64,000 nucleotides of DNA, taken from contig JAGMUV010000027.1 in assembly GCA_020744425.1 (NCBI GenBank), forward strand, positions 124,001 through 188,000, in the 5' to 3' direction. Source of the stretch: Dactylonectria macrodidyma. Taxonomy: Eukaryota; Ascomycota; Sordariomycetes; Hypocreales; Nectriaceae. Positions 34,452-46,297 of the stretch are shown one piece after another. Under the pieces are notes generated by a model. The model was not told where the DNA came from, did not search any database, and saw only the letters and a program-made list of their open reading frames with translations. The translations under genes and the position numbers were made by a program. How positions within the stretch are numbered: the stretch's first letter is position 1; every line of letters starts with the position of its first letter.

Positions 34452-34592
34452 TGTTGAAATGAGCATGTTGTGTTGATTAAAGGAGAAAAAGACTAGCGCT
34501 AACCAGCGGAAGCTATTGACAAGAAGACATCCACATCCCAGCCACCAATGGATCGGAATAGCCATTGATCCGTTAAACGACGGATCTCAACA
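34452..34592 (-). repeat. Copia 3' LTR
   Basis: 141 bp, TG...CA ends, same sequence as the repeat at 41060-41200; preceded on its outer side by the target duplication AACAG. Confidence 0.93.
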
Positions 34593-34719
34593 CTCCCACT
34601 CGAGCCATTGGTGCGAGATGTTTCTGCGTAACAGAGTGTGGCCTCATTAAAACCTCAAAAACACCTTCGTGGGTGAAAAACAGGAAAGAGCTTCTATTAC
34701 CACACCTGCGTTGGATTGT

Positions 34720-35410
34720 TCGGTCACTGGGGCCTTAGCACCCCGGGTCTCCCGAATTGTTTGATAGATAAGTTTGTGAGGCGAACAGCCTGTTAGATTC
34801 TCTGGTCACCAGGGCCTTAGCACCCCAGATCTACCAGGTAGTTTGATGTTTGATTGATGTTTGAAGTTTGAATGAAGCCTTGGATTCTTCGATCACTGGA
34901 GCCTTAGCACTCCAGATCACCCACTTCATCCCAAGTTGATGTTTGATGTTTGTTTGATGTTTGAATGTTTAAATGAAGCCTTGGATTCTTCGATCACTGG
35001 AGCATTTGCACTCCAGATCTCCCACTTCATCCTAAGTTGATGTTTGATGTTTGGATGTTTAAATGAAGCCTTGGATTCTTCGATCACTGGAGCATTTGCA
35101 CTCCAGATCTCCCACTTCATCCCAAGTTGATGTTTGATGTTTGTTTGATGTTTGAATGTTTAAATGAAGCCTTGGATTCTTCGATCACTGGAGCATTTGC
35201 ACTCCAGATCTCCCACTTCATCCTAAGTTGATGTTTGATGTTTGGATGTTTAAATGAAGCCTTGGATTCTTCGATCACTGGAGCATTTGCACTCCAGATC
35301 TCCCACTTCATCCCAAGTTGATGTTTGATGTTTGTTTGATGTTTGAAGTTTGAATGAAGCCTTGGATTCTTCGATCACTGGAGCCTTAGCACTCCAGATC
35401 TCCCACTTCA
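34720..35410 (-). repeat. Tandem array with higher-order periodicity in Copia 3' region
   Basis: About eight units of 90-101 bp share TTCGATCACTGGAG, GCACTCCAGATCTCCCACTT and runs of TTGATGTTTGATGTTTG. The starts of the GAAGCCTTGG word fall at 34874, 34975, 35065, 35166, 35256 and 35356, giving alternating 101- and 90-bp spacing, that is a 191-bp higher-order unit. Each regular unit contains an inverted repeat CTGGAG-N8-CTCCAG. Confidence 0.85.
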
Positions 35411-35596
35411 TTCCAAGTTGATGTTTGAAGTAAATATAAAGGACATTGATAGTCCTTTGTTGGTATTGCTGACTGATTATGATAGTCGAAGTGTTTTGTT
35501 TTCTTTGGCCGGATCCGATTGAGCAGGTTCCATTGCGTGTCTCCTAGGACTGCGATCATTAAGGCTGAAGAGGCCAATCCAGCAGCGTTTGCTGTG

Positions 35597-35778
35597 TTTC
35601 GTAGTTTTGTAGTTTTGTAGTTTTGTAGGTTTGTAGTTTTGTAGGTTTGTAGTTTTGTAGTTTTGTAGTTTTGTAGTTTTGTAGTTTTGTAGTTTTGTAG
35701 TTTTGTAGTTTTGTAGTTTTGTAGTTTTGTAGTTTTGTAGTTTTGTAGTTTTGTAGTTTTGTAGTTTTGTAGTTTTGT
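35597..35778. repeat. 8-bp microsatellite GTTTTGTA
   Basis: About 22 nearly perfect copies of GTTTTGTA occur in tandem, with two GTAGGT interruptions at the left. It lies between the pol stop codon and the tandem array in the Copia 3' region. Confidence 0.9.
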
Positions 35779-36049
35779 TTGTAGGAGGCCGAGGACCTGT
35801 GAGTCGCTTGGAGGCTCCATGAGTGTGATAGACTGTTGGGCTCCCATTTTCTCCCACTTGGAGTATGATGGAAAGGATAAGAGATCGCGTAAATTTGATG
35901 TAATAGACTTTCGATGCCGCTACTTCCAAATCCCAACTCAATTTGTTGGTAGCTTGCTTGGTTGTCGAGACAGCGCGGAGTGTCAGTTGACTAGGTTTTC
36001 CCGGTCACCTCCTTTTCTCATGATCCATACTTGCGTGACCAACAGTGAA

Positions 36050-39000
36050 TCACGGGTTGGAGAGGCCCAGCGCGTTGCGAAACACGATAAAACGGTCTTT
36101 TGGAAGGGCTTTTGTAAGTCCGTCTGCGATTTGTTGCTCGGTTGGGACATATTGGAGTTCAACGTCTCCATCCGAGACCCTTTCTCGGACGTAGTGCCAT
36201 TGAATGTCAATGTGTTTAGTCCTGGCATGGAACTGTGGATTTTTGGCCATTGCAATTGCCCCTTGATTGTCTCCATAGAGGATAGTTGTCTGAAGGTCCC
36301 CATATTTGTATTGGGCCAGAAGTTCGCGCAGCAACCCTCGTAGCCAGATCGCTTCTTTGGTGCATTGTGTTTGTCCCATGTATTCCGCTTCGCAGGATGA
36401 TAGTGCGACCGTTGGTTGTCGTTTGGAGCTCCAACTGATGGCGCCTGTGCCGACGTTGAAGACATAGCCAGCCGTTGATCGTCTGGTGTCGTGGTCGCCA
36501 GCCCAGTCTGAGTCGGTGTACCCAACTAACGGTCTGAGTGGTCCGCTGAAAACGAGTTCCAAGTCGATCGTTCCTCGCAAGTACCTCATGATGCGCTTGA
36601 CGGCTTGGACGTGTTCGTTGGTTGGGTTTCCCAGATATCGGCTGCAGAGAGAGACGGCAAATGCGATGTCTGGGCGAGTGCCAAGCATGGCGTACATAAG
36701 TGAACCAATTGCCTTTGCGTACCATAGTTTCGTCGTTTCAGACGCTTTATATTCGTCTGGGACAGGTTGGAATTTTGACGTGCTCAGGGGAGTTGTGACT
36801 GGCTTGCTCTCCCACATGTCAAATTCCCGTAGGACCTTCTCGACATATGCTCGTTGGGAGAGGAAGATGGCCTTGTTGCGTCTGTCTCTCCGGACGGACA
36901 TTCCCAGATAGTACTGACACGGACCAAGGTCAGTCATTTCGAATTTCTTGCTCAAGGCGGCTTTGATTTGGCGGATTTCTTCCTTATCGGGACCAGCGAT
37001 TAGGAGATCATCTACATAGACGGCGATGTAGGTTGTGCCACGGATGAAGACGCCAACATCGGCGTTGAGTGATTTGAAGCCGAGGGTTTCCAGAAAATCA
37101 GATAATGTCTGGTACCAGATTCGGGGAGATTGTTTAAGACCGTAGAGAGCTTTCCGCAGTCGGAAGACTTTGCCTGATTTGTCGTCGAAGCCCTTTGGCT
37201 GAGTGACGTAGATTTCTTCTTTAACACCACCGTAAAGGAAGGCAGTTTTGACGTCCATTTGTTCCAGTTCAAGGTCCAGGGCCGCAGCGATAGCGAATAT
37301 TATTTTATAGCTCATCGGCTTGACCACGGAGGCAAACGTCTCGTGGTAGTCGATTCCCTCTTTTTGTTCGAAGCCTCTGACAACGAAGCGAGCTTTGAAT
37401 CTGGTAATCTCGCCATCCTTTCCTCGCTTGAGCTTATACACCCATTTGCCTTGGAGAGTATGTTTTCCTGGAGGTAGGTTGACTGGTATGAAGGTGTCGT
37501 TTTTCGTTAAGGAGCCGATTTCGTCGATCATGGCTTGCATCCATTGTTCGCTATGAGGCGAGTTCATTGCTTCGGCAAAGGTTTTGGGTTCGGTCGGTTC
37601 AAGGTTGTTGGCGATCATGGCCAGATGAATGGCAATCATGGTGAAACGCCATTGGTTTTGTTGAGCTTCTGGGTCTTGTTGAGCTAGCACTGTGTATCTT
37701 GACGGCATTTGTCCTCGGGTTTCCCGTACTGGAAAGCGTAGTTCGGGATGACGGTCGGCTGCTTCCGTGGCGGCTTGATGTTCATCGACTGCACCGTCGG
37801 GGCTCTGTGTTCTTTCTGGAGTCCCTAATTCCACGTGGATGCTCGGTTCGTCTTGATTGGGTGGATGGAATTGGTTGGGAGCTGTCTGTATCTCTTCGTC
37901 TATTCTGGTGTTTTCGGTTATCGGTATAGTTGGAAGAGATGGTGTGAGATCCATCCGTTTTGCATTGGGTTCATCAGTTGGTTGATCGGATGCAATTCGT
38001 TTTCTCAGCAGAGATTTCTCATCGAACACGACGTTATTCGCAAAGAATATTCTTCCATCGTCGTCGACTAAGGCGTAGTTTGTGCTCCCTTGATAGCCCA
38101 GGAGTCGGCAGGGGATTGTCTTGTCGTCCATCTTCTTCCGTTTGGCTGAAGGCATTTTTGCGAAGCCTCGGCTGCCGATAACTCGGAGATGGGAGAGATC
38201 CGGCACTTCCTTGTGCCATGCTTCATAAGGTGTGATTTGACGACCCGAGGCTGGTGAGAGGTTTCGTACATATGCCATGGCTTTGAGGACGTATGGCCAG
38301 AATTTCTTTTCCAGTCCTGAATGAATGAGAGTTGTCGTGAGTTTCTCGAGTAAGATACGGTTTGCAACTTCGGCCACTCCGTTTTGTTCGTGCTGTTCGG
38401 TGGCAGAGAAGATCATCTCAATCATCTTGTTTTCGCAGTAGAGAGTGAGTGTATCAGCTTGGTTTTCTCCCGCCCGATCGAGGCGAAGGTAACGGCAGCG
38501 ACGGGTTAGCGTCTCAGCTTGTTCCAGAAGTTTTCGAAAGCAGTTGCCAAATTCGGACTTTTGCCTGATTGGGAAGACCCAGGTCATCTTGGTGAAATCG
38601 TCTATGAAGCAGGCCCAGTATCTATGGCCGTCGATGCCTTTGTCTGGAAAGGGGCCAGCGATATCGCCATGGAGGCTCTCCAGTGGTCTTGTTCCTTTTC
38701 AAATACATCCGCGATGAGGCCGTTCCTTCATGCGCCCTTTTACGCACGCTTCACAGACGTTGGAGTCAGATAGAGGAGTGATGCCCGTGGACATCTTCAT
38801 GAGTCAATGTAAGTTCTGTTCTCCCAAATGGCCGAGTCGGTCATGCCAGATCTGCAGTTTAGGGTCGCTGACGGAGTAGGCGGCCATAGCGGTGTGCAGT
38901 TGTTCGTCATCTTCGTCGATGACGTATAAACCGAATTTCCTAGTGGCGCTGAGGATGACTCTACCGTGGTTTGTAACGACAGCTCGTCCTTTTCGAAATA

Positions 39001-40255
39001 GAATAGTTGCTCCATCTTCCTCAAGGACTGAGACTGAGATGAGGTTGCAGTGAGCGCCTGGCACGTAAAGTGCCTTATGAAAGGTTGTCGTTCCCTTGGC
39101 ATTGTTCTGTATGGTTTTGAGGGTGTATGTGCCTTGCCCCTCAGGCATAATGGCCGAGCCAGCTATGCCGTTGATGGCAGAGCCGGTGAATTTCTCGAGT
39201 GACGTAAAGTTCTGTCGATGGCAGAACGTGTGGGAGGAGGCGCCACTGTCCAATACGTGAATTCGCTCGAGCAGTTTGGACGGTTCTGATGCGGCCAGGC
39301 CAAACTGGGGTTGAAAGAATAGAAAGGCCGTGTTTAAGAAGGCGATAGCGGCAGTGTGATCCTCATCAGGTTGCAATGACGAGGTGTTCTCCTTTCTCTT
39401 CTCAAGCTTGGTTTCACGTCGTTCACTCCGAAGTGCTCGTTTTCTCCTGAACTCCTCAAGAAGGTCGGGGTGTAAGCCAAAACATCCGGCCTTGGTGTGA
39501 CCTGGTTTGTTGCAGTGGTCGCATGTCTGAGTCACTCGGTCTTTGCCAGGACCACGCGTTCTGGCCAGCAGAGCTGTTTGTGTATTGGCCTTTTCTCGTT
39601 GTTGAATGTTCATCTCCTCTTGCTCTGCGGCGGCAAGGGCGATTTCGAATGTGACAGCAGGTTTGGTTACTTCTCCGTTGGAGCCTCGTTCAGGTAGCAA
39701 GTTGTGGTTTTGGTAGAAAGCAGTGAGGAACACTTCGTATTCGGGGCCAAGTCCGGTTAGGAACTTGTTGATGAATTGAGGAGTGCCGATTTTGCATGTC
39801 TCGTCTAGTTGCAAGAGTTCAGATTGAGCTTCTCGCAGTCTTTCCGCAAAGTTCATGACTCCCGAGCATTGGTCTAAGGCGAGGCTGTTGTACCGTCGAT
39901 CGAGCTCTTGGAAAACCGCACTCCCCTTTGGTTTGAAGCGCTTTTCAAGCTCCTCGAACATCTCCGTGACGGTCTCCTTGCCCTTTACCTGCTCCCTGGC
40001 GTTATATCCAAGTCGATTGAGGACTGCTCCGCACGCGCGTTCCTGCTTGGAGAGCCAGTTGTCGATCTTTTCGATGGTCGCGGCGCTGGTACCGGTGGGT
40101 TTGTCCTTGTTTCGTTTGAACAAGTCTCCGTATCCCGACATCGTGAGATGGTCCTTCATTTCTCGGCTCCAGTTGATCCATCCCGATGTTGATTCTAGCT
40201 TGGGGATGTTGGCTAGGTTGCCAATGGTTCCTGTCGATTCCTTTGAGGCCGACAT
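36050..40255 (-). pseudogene. Copia Gag-Pol polyprotein with two in-frame stops
   Basis: One continuous frame of about 1401 codons. In order: gag with a CDHCNKPGHTKAGC zinc knuckle, protease (VLDSGASSHTF), the GAG-pre-integrase HDRLGHLGEQN, integrase (CFIDDFTKMTWVFP, GVAEVANRILLEK), reverse transcriptase (KTAFLYGGVKEEIYV, VYVDDLLIAG) and RNase H (YTDSDWAGDHDTRRSTAGY, ALSSCEAEYMG). TGA codons at 38804-38806 and 38699-38701 interrupt it between the protease and integrase catalytic regions, without frameshift. The copy is therefore probably dependent on another element for its enzymes. Confidence 0.92.
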
Positions 40256-41047
40256 GCTTGGGGATGGATTCCTTGATGGCTGGACGAGAGAAGGCGTGGG
40301 AAGAGTGTGGGGTAGGCTCAGGTGACTCTTCCCTCTTCAGCGTAGCGATGCTCTTGCGGGCGCGAAGCTGGAGTCCTCGTCGTTGCCGATACTATCGACA
40401 ACGGGTGCGTCAGAACTCCCACCGGATGTAACGTGGGTTTCTTCTGGTTCCGATGAGGCAATTGAGGCAACTTCAAGGCCCCAAATGTTGGTTGAACTTG
40501 CGTCTGAAAGCGAGTCGTCGGTGTCGAAGTGGGTTGCCCAGGACTCAAAACCTAGAAGGAACCACTCGAAGATACAAGGCCTCAGAGGTCCTTTTCTCTG
40601 CGATGTGGAATCAACTAGAATAGTTGCTTTATCAGCCTGTGGCGATAGGTGGCGATATTCCTGTGGCAAATTCCTTCTTTTCCAGCAGCTTCCAATAGCT
40701 TCCTTTTTGCCACATATTCAACAAGAATTCAACAGCAGAATTCAGCAACAGAACATCCGTCAAGGTCAGCGACACGATGAGGAAAATGTTGCTTGTGGAG
40801 GAAACAAAGGAAGGTCGGTTTCTAGAGGGGTCGAGCTCTCAAATTATAGTCGTGTGAGGCCATCGTGAGGTCGAGAAGTGTGCAAAATCCAGTGCTTGAT
40901 TCCTAAATCACGCGGCTAGCGGTATTCGGTTAGAATTTCGGGTAAGGTGTGATGAGTATCTTTGTCGCAGTGGAAGGAGGCGATTAGGCCTCGAGTTATA
41001 TTGGAAATCATGATTAGGAGGATACTCAGCTGTGTGGTGGCTTTTCC

Positions 41048-41059
41048 GGGCTCATAACC
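41048..41059 (-). other. Copia primer-binding site (initiator tRNA anticodon-arm type)
   Basis: Immediately inside the 5' LTR the minus strand reads GGTTATGAGCCC. Its complement GGGCTCATAACC matches the anticodon arm of initiator methionine tRNA (CAU anticodon) rather than a tRNA 3' end. Drosophila copia is known to prime from such a half-tRNA. Confidence 0.65.
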
Positions 41060-41200
41060 TGTTGAAATGAGCATGTTGTGTTGATTAAAGGAGAAAAAGA
41101 CTAGCGCTAACCAGCGGAAGCTATTGACAAGAAGACATCCACATCCCAGCCACCAATGGATCGGAATAGCCATTGATCCGTTAAACGACGGATCTCAACA
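41060..41200 (-). repeat. Copia 5' LTR
   Basis: 141 bp, TG...CA ends, same sequence as 34452-34592; followed on its outer side by the target duplication AACAG (41201-41205). Confidence 0.93.
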
Positions 41201-41345
41201 AACAGATCTTGAAAAGTCAAAAACATCGGGAAGGGGAATCGCCGTCTCTCGATTCAGGAGGCGTATGATGTTGGCCTATGATGACAAGGAAACCGCGGAC
41301 AAATTGTCCCACTTTCCCTCCACGCCGTGCCTCATAGAGATAGAG
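41201..41345 (-). pseudogene. APH-family kinase relic, N-lobe half
   Basis: The minus strand reads ANIIRLLNRETAIPLPDVFD then FSRSV, where the Copia insertion interrupts. Removing the element and one AACAG joins this in frame to NNEISCPYIL on the other side, as expected for the N-lobe of fungal APH kinases. A TAG precedes ANIIRLL, so the gene was probably already decaying or that codon mutated later. Confidence 0.65.
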
Positions 41346-41609
41346 ACTGATAGAGACGCAAGAAAGGAAATGAGACCAGCCCTATAAAGGAACGCAGGAA
41401 CCGTGTTCTTTGAATTGAAAGCGGGTCAATGAGACAAGAACGAAGAATAAGCACTGGTAAAACATGGAACTAAATTGTTTAAAAAAGATTCTGTCTCGAT
41501 ATAATACAAAATGAGAAACGTGAATCCAGCAGTGCTTCCTTAGATATAGAACCCAAAGATAGAAATCTCAAACATAAAGTGAGTGATGCGGAGACCTGAG
41601 AGTGTGGTC

Positions 41610-42207
41610 ACGTGATGCACCTCGCCAGGTGGGCCTCGGCTGTTGGGTGCGTCAAGTGGCCACAACACTGAAGAAGATCAAGACCATTATTGAGGTCAAG
41701 AAGGCTCCAGGTGCGAGAGTCCTTCGTGACCAACTGTACCCAGTCAAAGTTGACAATATCAACCGTACCGCCGTTCTCGACCAGGAAGGCAAGGTCCTTC
41801 CTGGAGCAATGGAAGCCTTGGGCCAAGAGAATGAAGTCCAGATTGCCAAGGTGGCCTGGTTGAGTCGCAGGGATAACGCAAAGGCATATGGATCCATGGT
41901 GGTATACCTCACCAAAAACAGTGATGCCAGGAGACTCTTACAGGAACGCTACTTCCTTGCAGCCGGTGAATCGGCTTATACCAGCATGTTCGAGCGGAGA
42001 ACCGGACCGATACAATGCTATAACTGCCAGGAGCTCGGCCACAAGGCTTTCTCGTGCAGCAAGAATCGGGTATGTGCGAGGTGCGCTGCCGAAGGCCACC
42101 ATCATAGTGAGTGCCAGACGCAGGTACCCAAGTGCGTACCCTGTGGTGGACCGCACGAGTCGTTCAGTCGAAGCTGCCCGAAACTCTACCCTACTCGGCA
42201 TGAGTAG
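41610..42207 (+). pseudogene. LINE ORF1, C-terminal part
   Basis: The open frame contains IKTIIEVKKAPGARVLRDQL, the RNA-binding region of Tad-type ORF1, followed by CCHC-like knuckles ([43 protein letters not shown]). The first half is absent. Its TAG overlaps the ORF2 start (ATGAGTAG at 42200-42207). Confidence 0.85.
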
Positions 42208-45200
42208 GATATTCCAGGTAATTCAACTGAATGTAAGAAAACAGGACACGGTACATGAGAGCCTAATGAACGATACGCGACTCCAAGATTTTGCAGTTGT
42301 GGCGGTCCAAGAACCACCAGCATGGAAAAGTGACGGCAAACTATTAACAGTCCCTATGGGGCATCCCAGATGGATTAAAATGGTCCCTACGATTTGGAGA
42401 GATGGCAGATGGCCGATCCGGAGCATGTTGTGGGTGAATAGGGATTTGGAGGTCAACCAAGTACCAATACAGTCCCCGGACTTGACAGCAGCAGCCATAC
42501 GACTTCCGGACCGAATAATGTTGGTTGTGTCAGTGTATGTGCCGGGACGCAAGCCCCAGGCTCTTCGAAATACATGCCATACCCTGCACCAGGTGATCCT
42601 CGACCTCAGGAGCAGGACAGGGATGGCGGTGGACGTCATACTGGCCGGAGATTTTAACCAACACGATCGGCTATGGGGAGGAGACGACGTGGCCTTAGCA
42701 AGGCAAGGCGAGGCCGAACCGATCATCGACCTCATGAACGAACACGGTCTTTGCAGCCTCCTCCCGAGAGGCACAAAGACATGGCAAGGCCCCGACAAGG
42801 AAAGCACAATCGACCTGGTGCTGGCGACGGCGGAGGTGGCAGACGAAATGGTGACGTGCTCCATACACCCGACAGAACACGGATCGGACCACCGGGCGAT
42901 CCAAACGACGTTCGATCTCGCGAGGCCTGATCGGATTGTCACGGAAAGACTGTTGTTCAAGAATGCACCATGGACAGCAATTAGAACCAAGGTGGAGGAC
43001 AATCTCCAAGAGCTTCCCTGGACTGTCGGCGTGCAGGAACAGACAGACCAGTTAATGAGGGTCATCTTCGAGGCGATCCACGAGCTGACGCCCCGAGCAC
43101 AACCAGTACCGTACGCGAAGTGCTGGTGGACGAAGGATTTGACGAGACTTCGGCGGGTGTACACGTTCTGGCGGAATCAGGCTAGGGCACAGCGGCGAGC
43201 AGGTCAGGTGAGGCCCGACCTGGAAGGACGGGCCAAGGAAGCATCCAAGGAGTACCATGATGCCATCCGGCAGGGCTCCTAATAGTGCAGACCGTTTACA
43301 CTATTAGTCCAGACTGCAGATCAGGGCAGGGAATACGGACGCCCAGTGTGGACGCTAAGTACGCTAGGTTGTTGGCGTGGTGTTACAAAACCAGGGTACC
43401 CATGATTGTTGCTGCGCCAACCATTTTGTTTTGGATATTTCTGATCAATTTACTGGTGCGATCCGGATCAACAAGGCTCGTTTCAAGGGACGCATCATCC
43501 TAGTCGTCAATCCACGAACGCCCGTCGTGGATTGATTATTGATCTTGGATTGCAGTCCGGACTAATAGTGCAAACGGTCTGCACTATTAGGAGCCCTGCC
43601 ATCCGGAAACAGAAGAAACTGCACTGGGACGAGTTCCTAGCAGAAGATGTCAACATATGGAAGGCAGCCAAGTATTTGAAACCTGGAAAGGACATCATGG
43701 ACGATAGGGTGCCCCCTTTGAAGAGACAAGACGGCTCCACCACTGTAGATAGGGTGGAGCAGGCAGAGGAGCTATTCAGCACGTTCTTCCCGCCGTTGCC
43801 GGCCAGGATTGAAGATGAAGGCGACCGACCGCAACGGACGGAAGTGCACATGCCAGACCTCACCATGGAGGAAGTTGAAGAAAAAGTGATAGCAGCGAAA
43901 CCTTGGAAAGCGCCTGGAGAGGATGGTCTGCCAGCAATGGTGTGGAAACAGCTTTGGCCAGTGGTTAGATACCGTGTCTTGCACCTCTTCGACACATCCC
44001 TCAGGGATGGTGTGGTACCCCACTAGTGGAGGAGCGCGAAGATCATCCCGCTAAAGAAAGCAGACAAGGGAGACTACACAGTGGCCAAGGCATGGAGACC
44101 GATATCGCTGCTGTCAACACTGGGCAAGATACTCGAGGCAGTCGTTGCAGAGCGGATATCCTATGTAGTGGAAAGCTATGGATTGCTGCCCGCAAACCAC
44201 TTCGGGGCAAGGAAGCGAAGGTCAGCCGAACAAGCACTGATACTGCTGCAGGAGCAGATCTATAAGGCATGGAGGGCCGGCAGGGTGCTCAGTCTGATCA
44301 GTTTCGACGTCAAAGGCGCTTACAATGGAGTGTTCAAAGAACGACTACTGGAGAGGCTGAAGGCGAGAGGCATACCTGGTGGACTGGTGAGATGGATTGA
44401 CGCCTTCTGCTCTGGACGAATGGCCACCGTGGTGGTAAATGGGCACACGTCACAGCTACGGGAGTTGCCACAGGCAGGTCTCCCGCAAGGATCACCGCTG
44501 TCGCCGGTGTTGTTCCTGTTCTTCAATGCAGATTTGGTGCAGAGAAGAATCAACGCAAGAGGTGGCTCGATGGCATTCGTGGACGACTACTCAGCCTGGG
44601 TGGTGGGACCAACAGCGGAGGAGAATCGAGCCGGCATCCAATCAATTATAGACGAAGCACTGGGCTGGGAAAGACGGAGCGGTGCGACGTTTAACGGAGA
44701 CAAAACGGCCATCGTGCATTTCACGCGAAACGCCGCGCGTACCAGCGACAAACCGTTCATGATCAAAGGAAAAGTAGTCAAGCCCAAGACCAGCGCCAAG
44801 ATCCTGGGAGTGGTCATGGACGCGAAACTACGATACAAGGAACACATAGCTAAAGCTGCCGCAAAGGGGCTCTCGGCCGCTATGTGTTTGAAAAGACTGA
44901 AAATGTTGTCACCGCGGACGGCGAGACAACTGTTCGTAGCAACAGTGGCTCCCACCATGGACTATGCGTCTAGCGTGTGGGCGCACTCATGCGGCATTAG
45001 AGAAGCCGCTTGGCTGGACAAAGCACAGATGGTTGGAGCACAGGCGATCACGGGAGCTTTCCGGACCGTGGCAACAGCGGTGGCCGAGGCCGAAGCTAGC
45101 ATCCAACCGGTGCAAGAACGGCATGCGCAAGCGGCAACAAGGTTTTGGATCAACCTCCGGACCCTTCCCAGGACACACCCGTTGGCGACACTGAAGGTGA

Positions 45201-46297
45201 AAGTGTGTCGCCGATTCGTATCGCCGATGCAGAGGATTGCTCAGATACAAGGGGAGACAGCCACTGAACGAATGGAGATCATTCGAGAATACGCGCTACC
45301 GCCATGGCGAGACCGTATCTTGGTGTCGTGCGACCCTGACCGGGAGAGAGCGGTGGAAGCAGCAAATAGGGTGGACGGCATAGTCATTGCCACCTGCTCC
45401 TCACAGAGAAGGGGCATGGTAGGCATGGGAGGTGTCGTACGAGATACGGCGATCAACAATGCTGACGAGGATGTGGCCAGCTACTCTATCACTCTCGGGT
45501 CGAGGGAGGAGCTGAACCCATACATAGCCGAGCTGGGAGCTATAGAGATGACCCTGAGATGCATGCCATTCGGACTGCGTCGACGGAATATCATCGTCAT
45601 GACGAGCAACCGCTCCGCACTAGAAGCCATACGGCGGCCGCGACAACAATCCGGTCAACAGGCCATTCGACAAATCTACAAGCATGTCAACCGTCTTGAA
45701 GACGAGGGCAACTCTCTCCAGATGATGTGGGTTCCAGCAGGAGAGGAAGACTTCGCACTAGGACCAAAAGCCAAAGCAGCAGCCCGGAAGGCTACTGAAA
45801 GTGAATGCAGACCAGATAAGCCGCCGTATCAAGCAAGATCCACGAGGATAAGACTAGCCATAACCAAGCAGCGGCAACCAACGACATCGCCGGGAAGAAT
45901 CGGGAAATACTCGAAGATGATAGACACGGCACTACCTGGCAAGCATACCCGTACTCTATATGACCTGCTGAAGAGGAAAGAAGCAGAGGTGCTGGTCCAG
46001 CTCCGCACCGGAATGGCAAGACTAAATAGCTTTCTGCACAACATCGGCGCAGTGGAATCGGATATGTGCGAATGTGGTCAAGCATCCGAGACAGTTGCGC
46101 ATTTTCTATTCAGATGCACAAAGTGGACAAAGCAACGGGAAGGCGTGCTGAAATGCCCACAAACAAAGATGGGAAACCTCTCGTTCTTCTTGGGAGGAAA
46201 GGCAGCGTCTGACGATGACAAATGGGCACCAGATATGCGGGCAGTACGGGCAACGATCAAATTTGCCATTGCAACGGGGAGGCTTAACATGGACTAG
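42200..46297 (+). pseudogene. LINE ORF2: endonuclease, reverse transcriptase, RNase H
   Basis: From ATG 42200 the frame has AP-endonuclease motifs ([25 protein letters not shown]), then the MITE, then reverse-transcriptase motifs (AWRPISLLSTLGKI, FDVKGAYNGVF, AGLPQGSPLSPVLF, FVDDY), an RNase H region (GMGGVVRD, AELGAIEMTL) and a terminal CECG-x8-HFLFRC zinc motif. Skipping the MITE with one target copy joins the frames exactly (YHDAIR to KQKKLHWDEF). A TAG at 44024-44026 (probably CAG to TAG) interrupts before RT. Both lesions inactivate this copy. Confidence 0.9.
43271..43598. mobile_element. hAT-type MITE inserted in the LINE
   Basis: 328 bp with terminal inverted repeats of about 48 bp starting CAGGGCTCCTAATAGTGCAG, two mismatches between arms. 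It is flanked by a perfect 8-bp duplication CCATCCGG (43263-43270 and 43599-43606), the size produced by hAT transposases. It has no coding capacity. Confidence 0.93.

Larger units (their letters stand above)
34452..41200 (-). mobile_element. Complete Ty1/Copia LTR retrotransposon
   Basis: Two 141-bp direct repeats (34452-34592 and 41060-41200), identical by eye, begin TGTTGA and end TCAACA. A 5-bp duplication AACAG flanks both ends (34447-34451 and 41201-41205). Coding is on the minus strand with Copia order gag, protease, integrase, reverse transcriptase, RNase H (40255 to 36050). A primer-binding site adjoins the 5' LTR, and the 3' untranslated part contains two tandem-repeat arrays. LTR identity implies a recent insertion. 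The insertion split an APH-family kinase gene. Confidence 0.93.

Noticed and set aside
34720..35410. Regularly spaced repeats resembling a CRISPR array
   Set aside because: The units are contiguous tandem copies without unique spacers, inside a eukaryotic retrotransposon.
40337..40868. Overlapping frames on both strands in the Copia leader
   Set aside because: They are compositionally biased, show no domain and precede gag; no support for an extra Copia gene.
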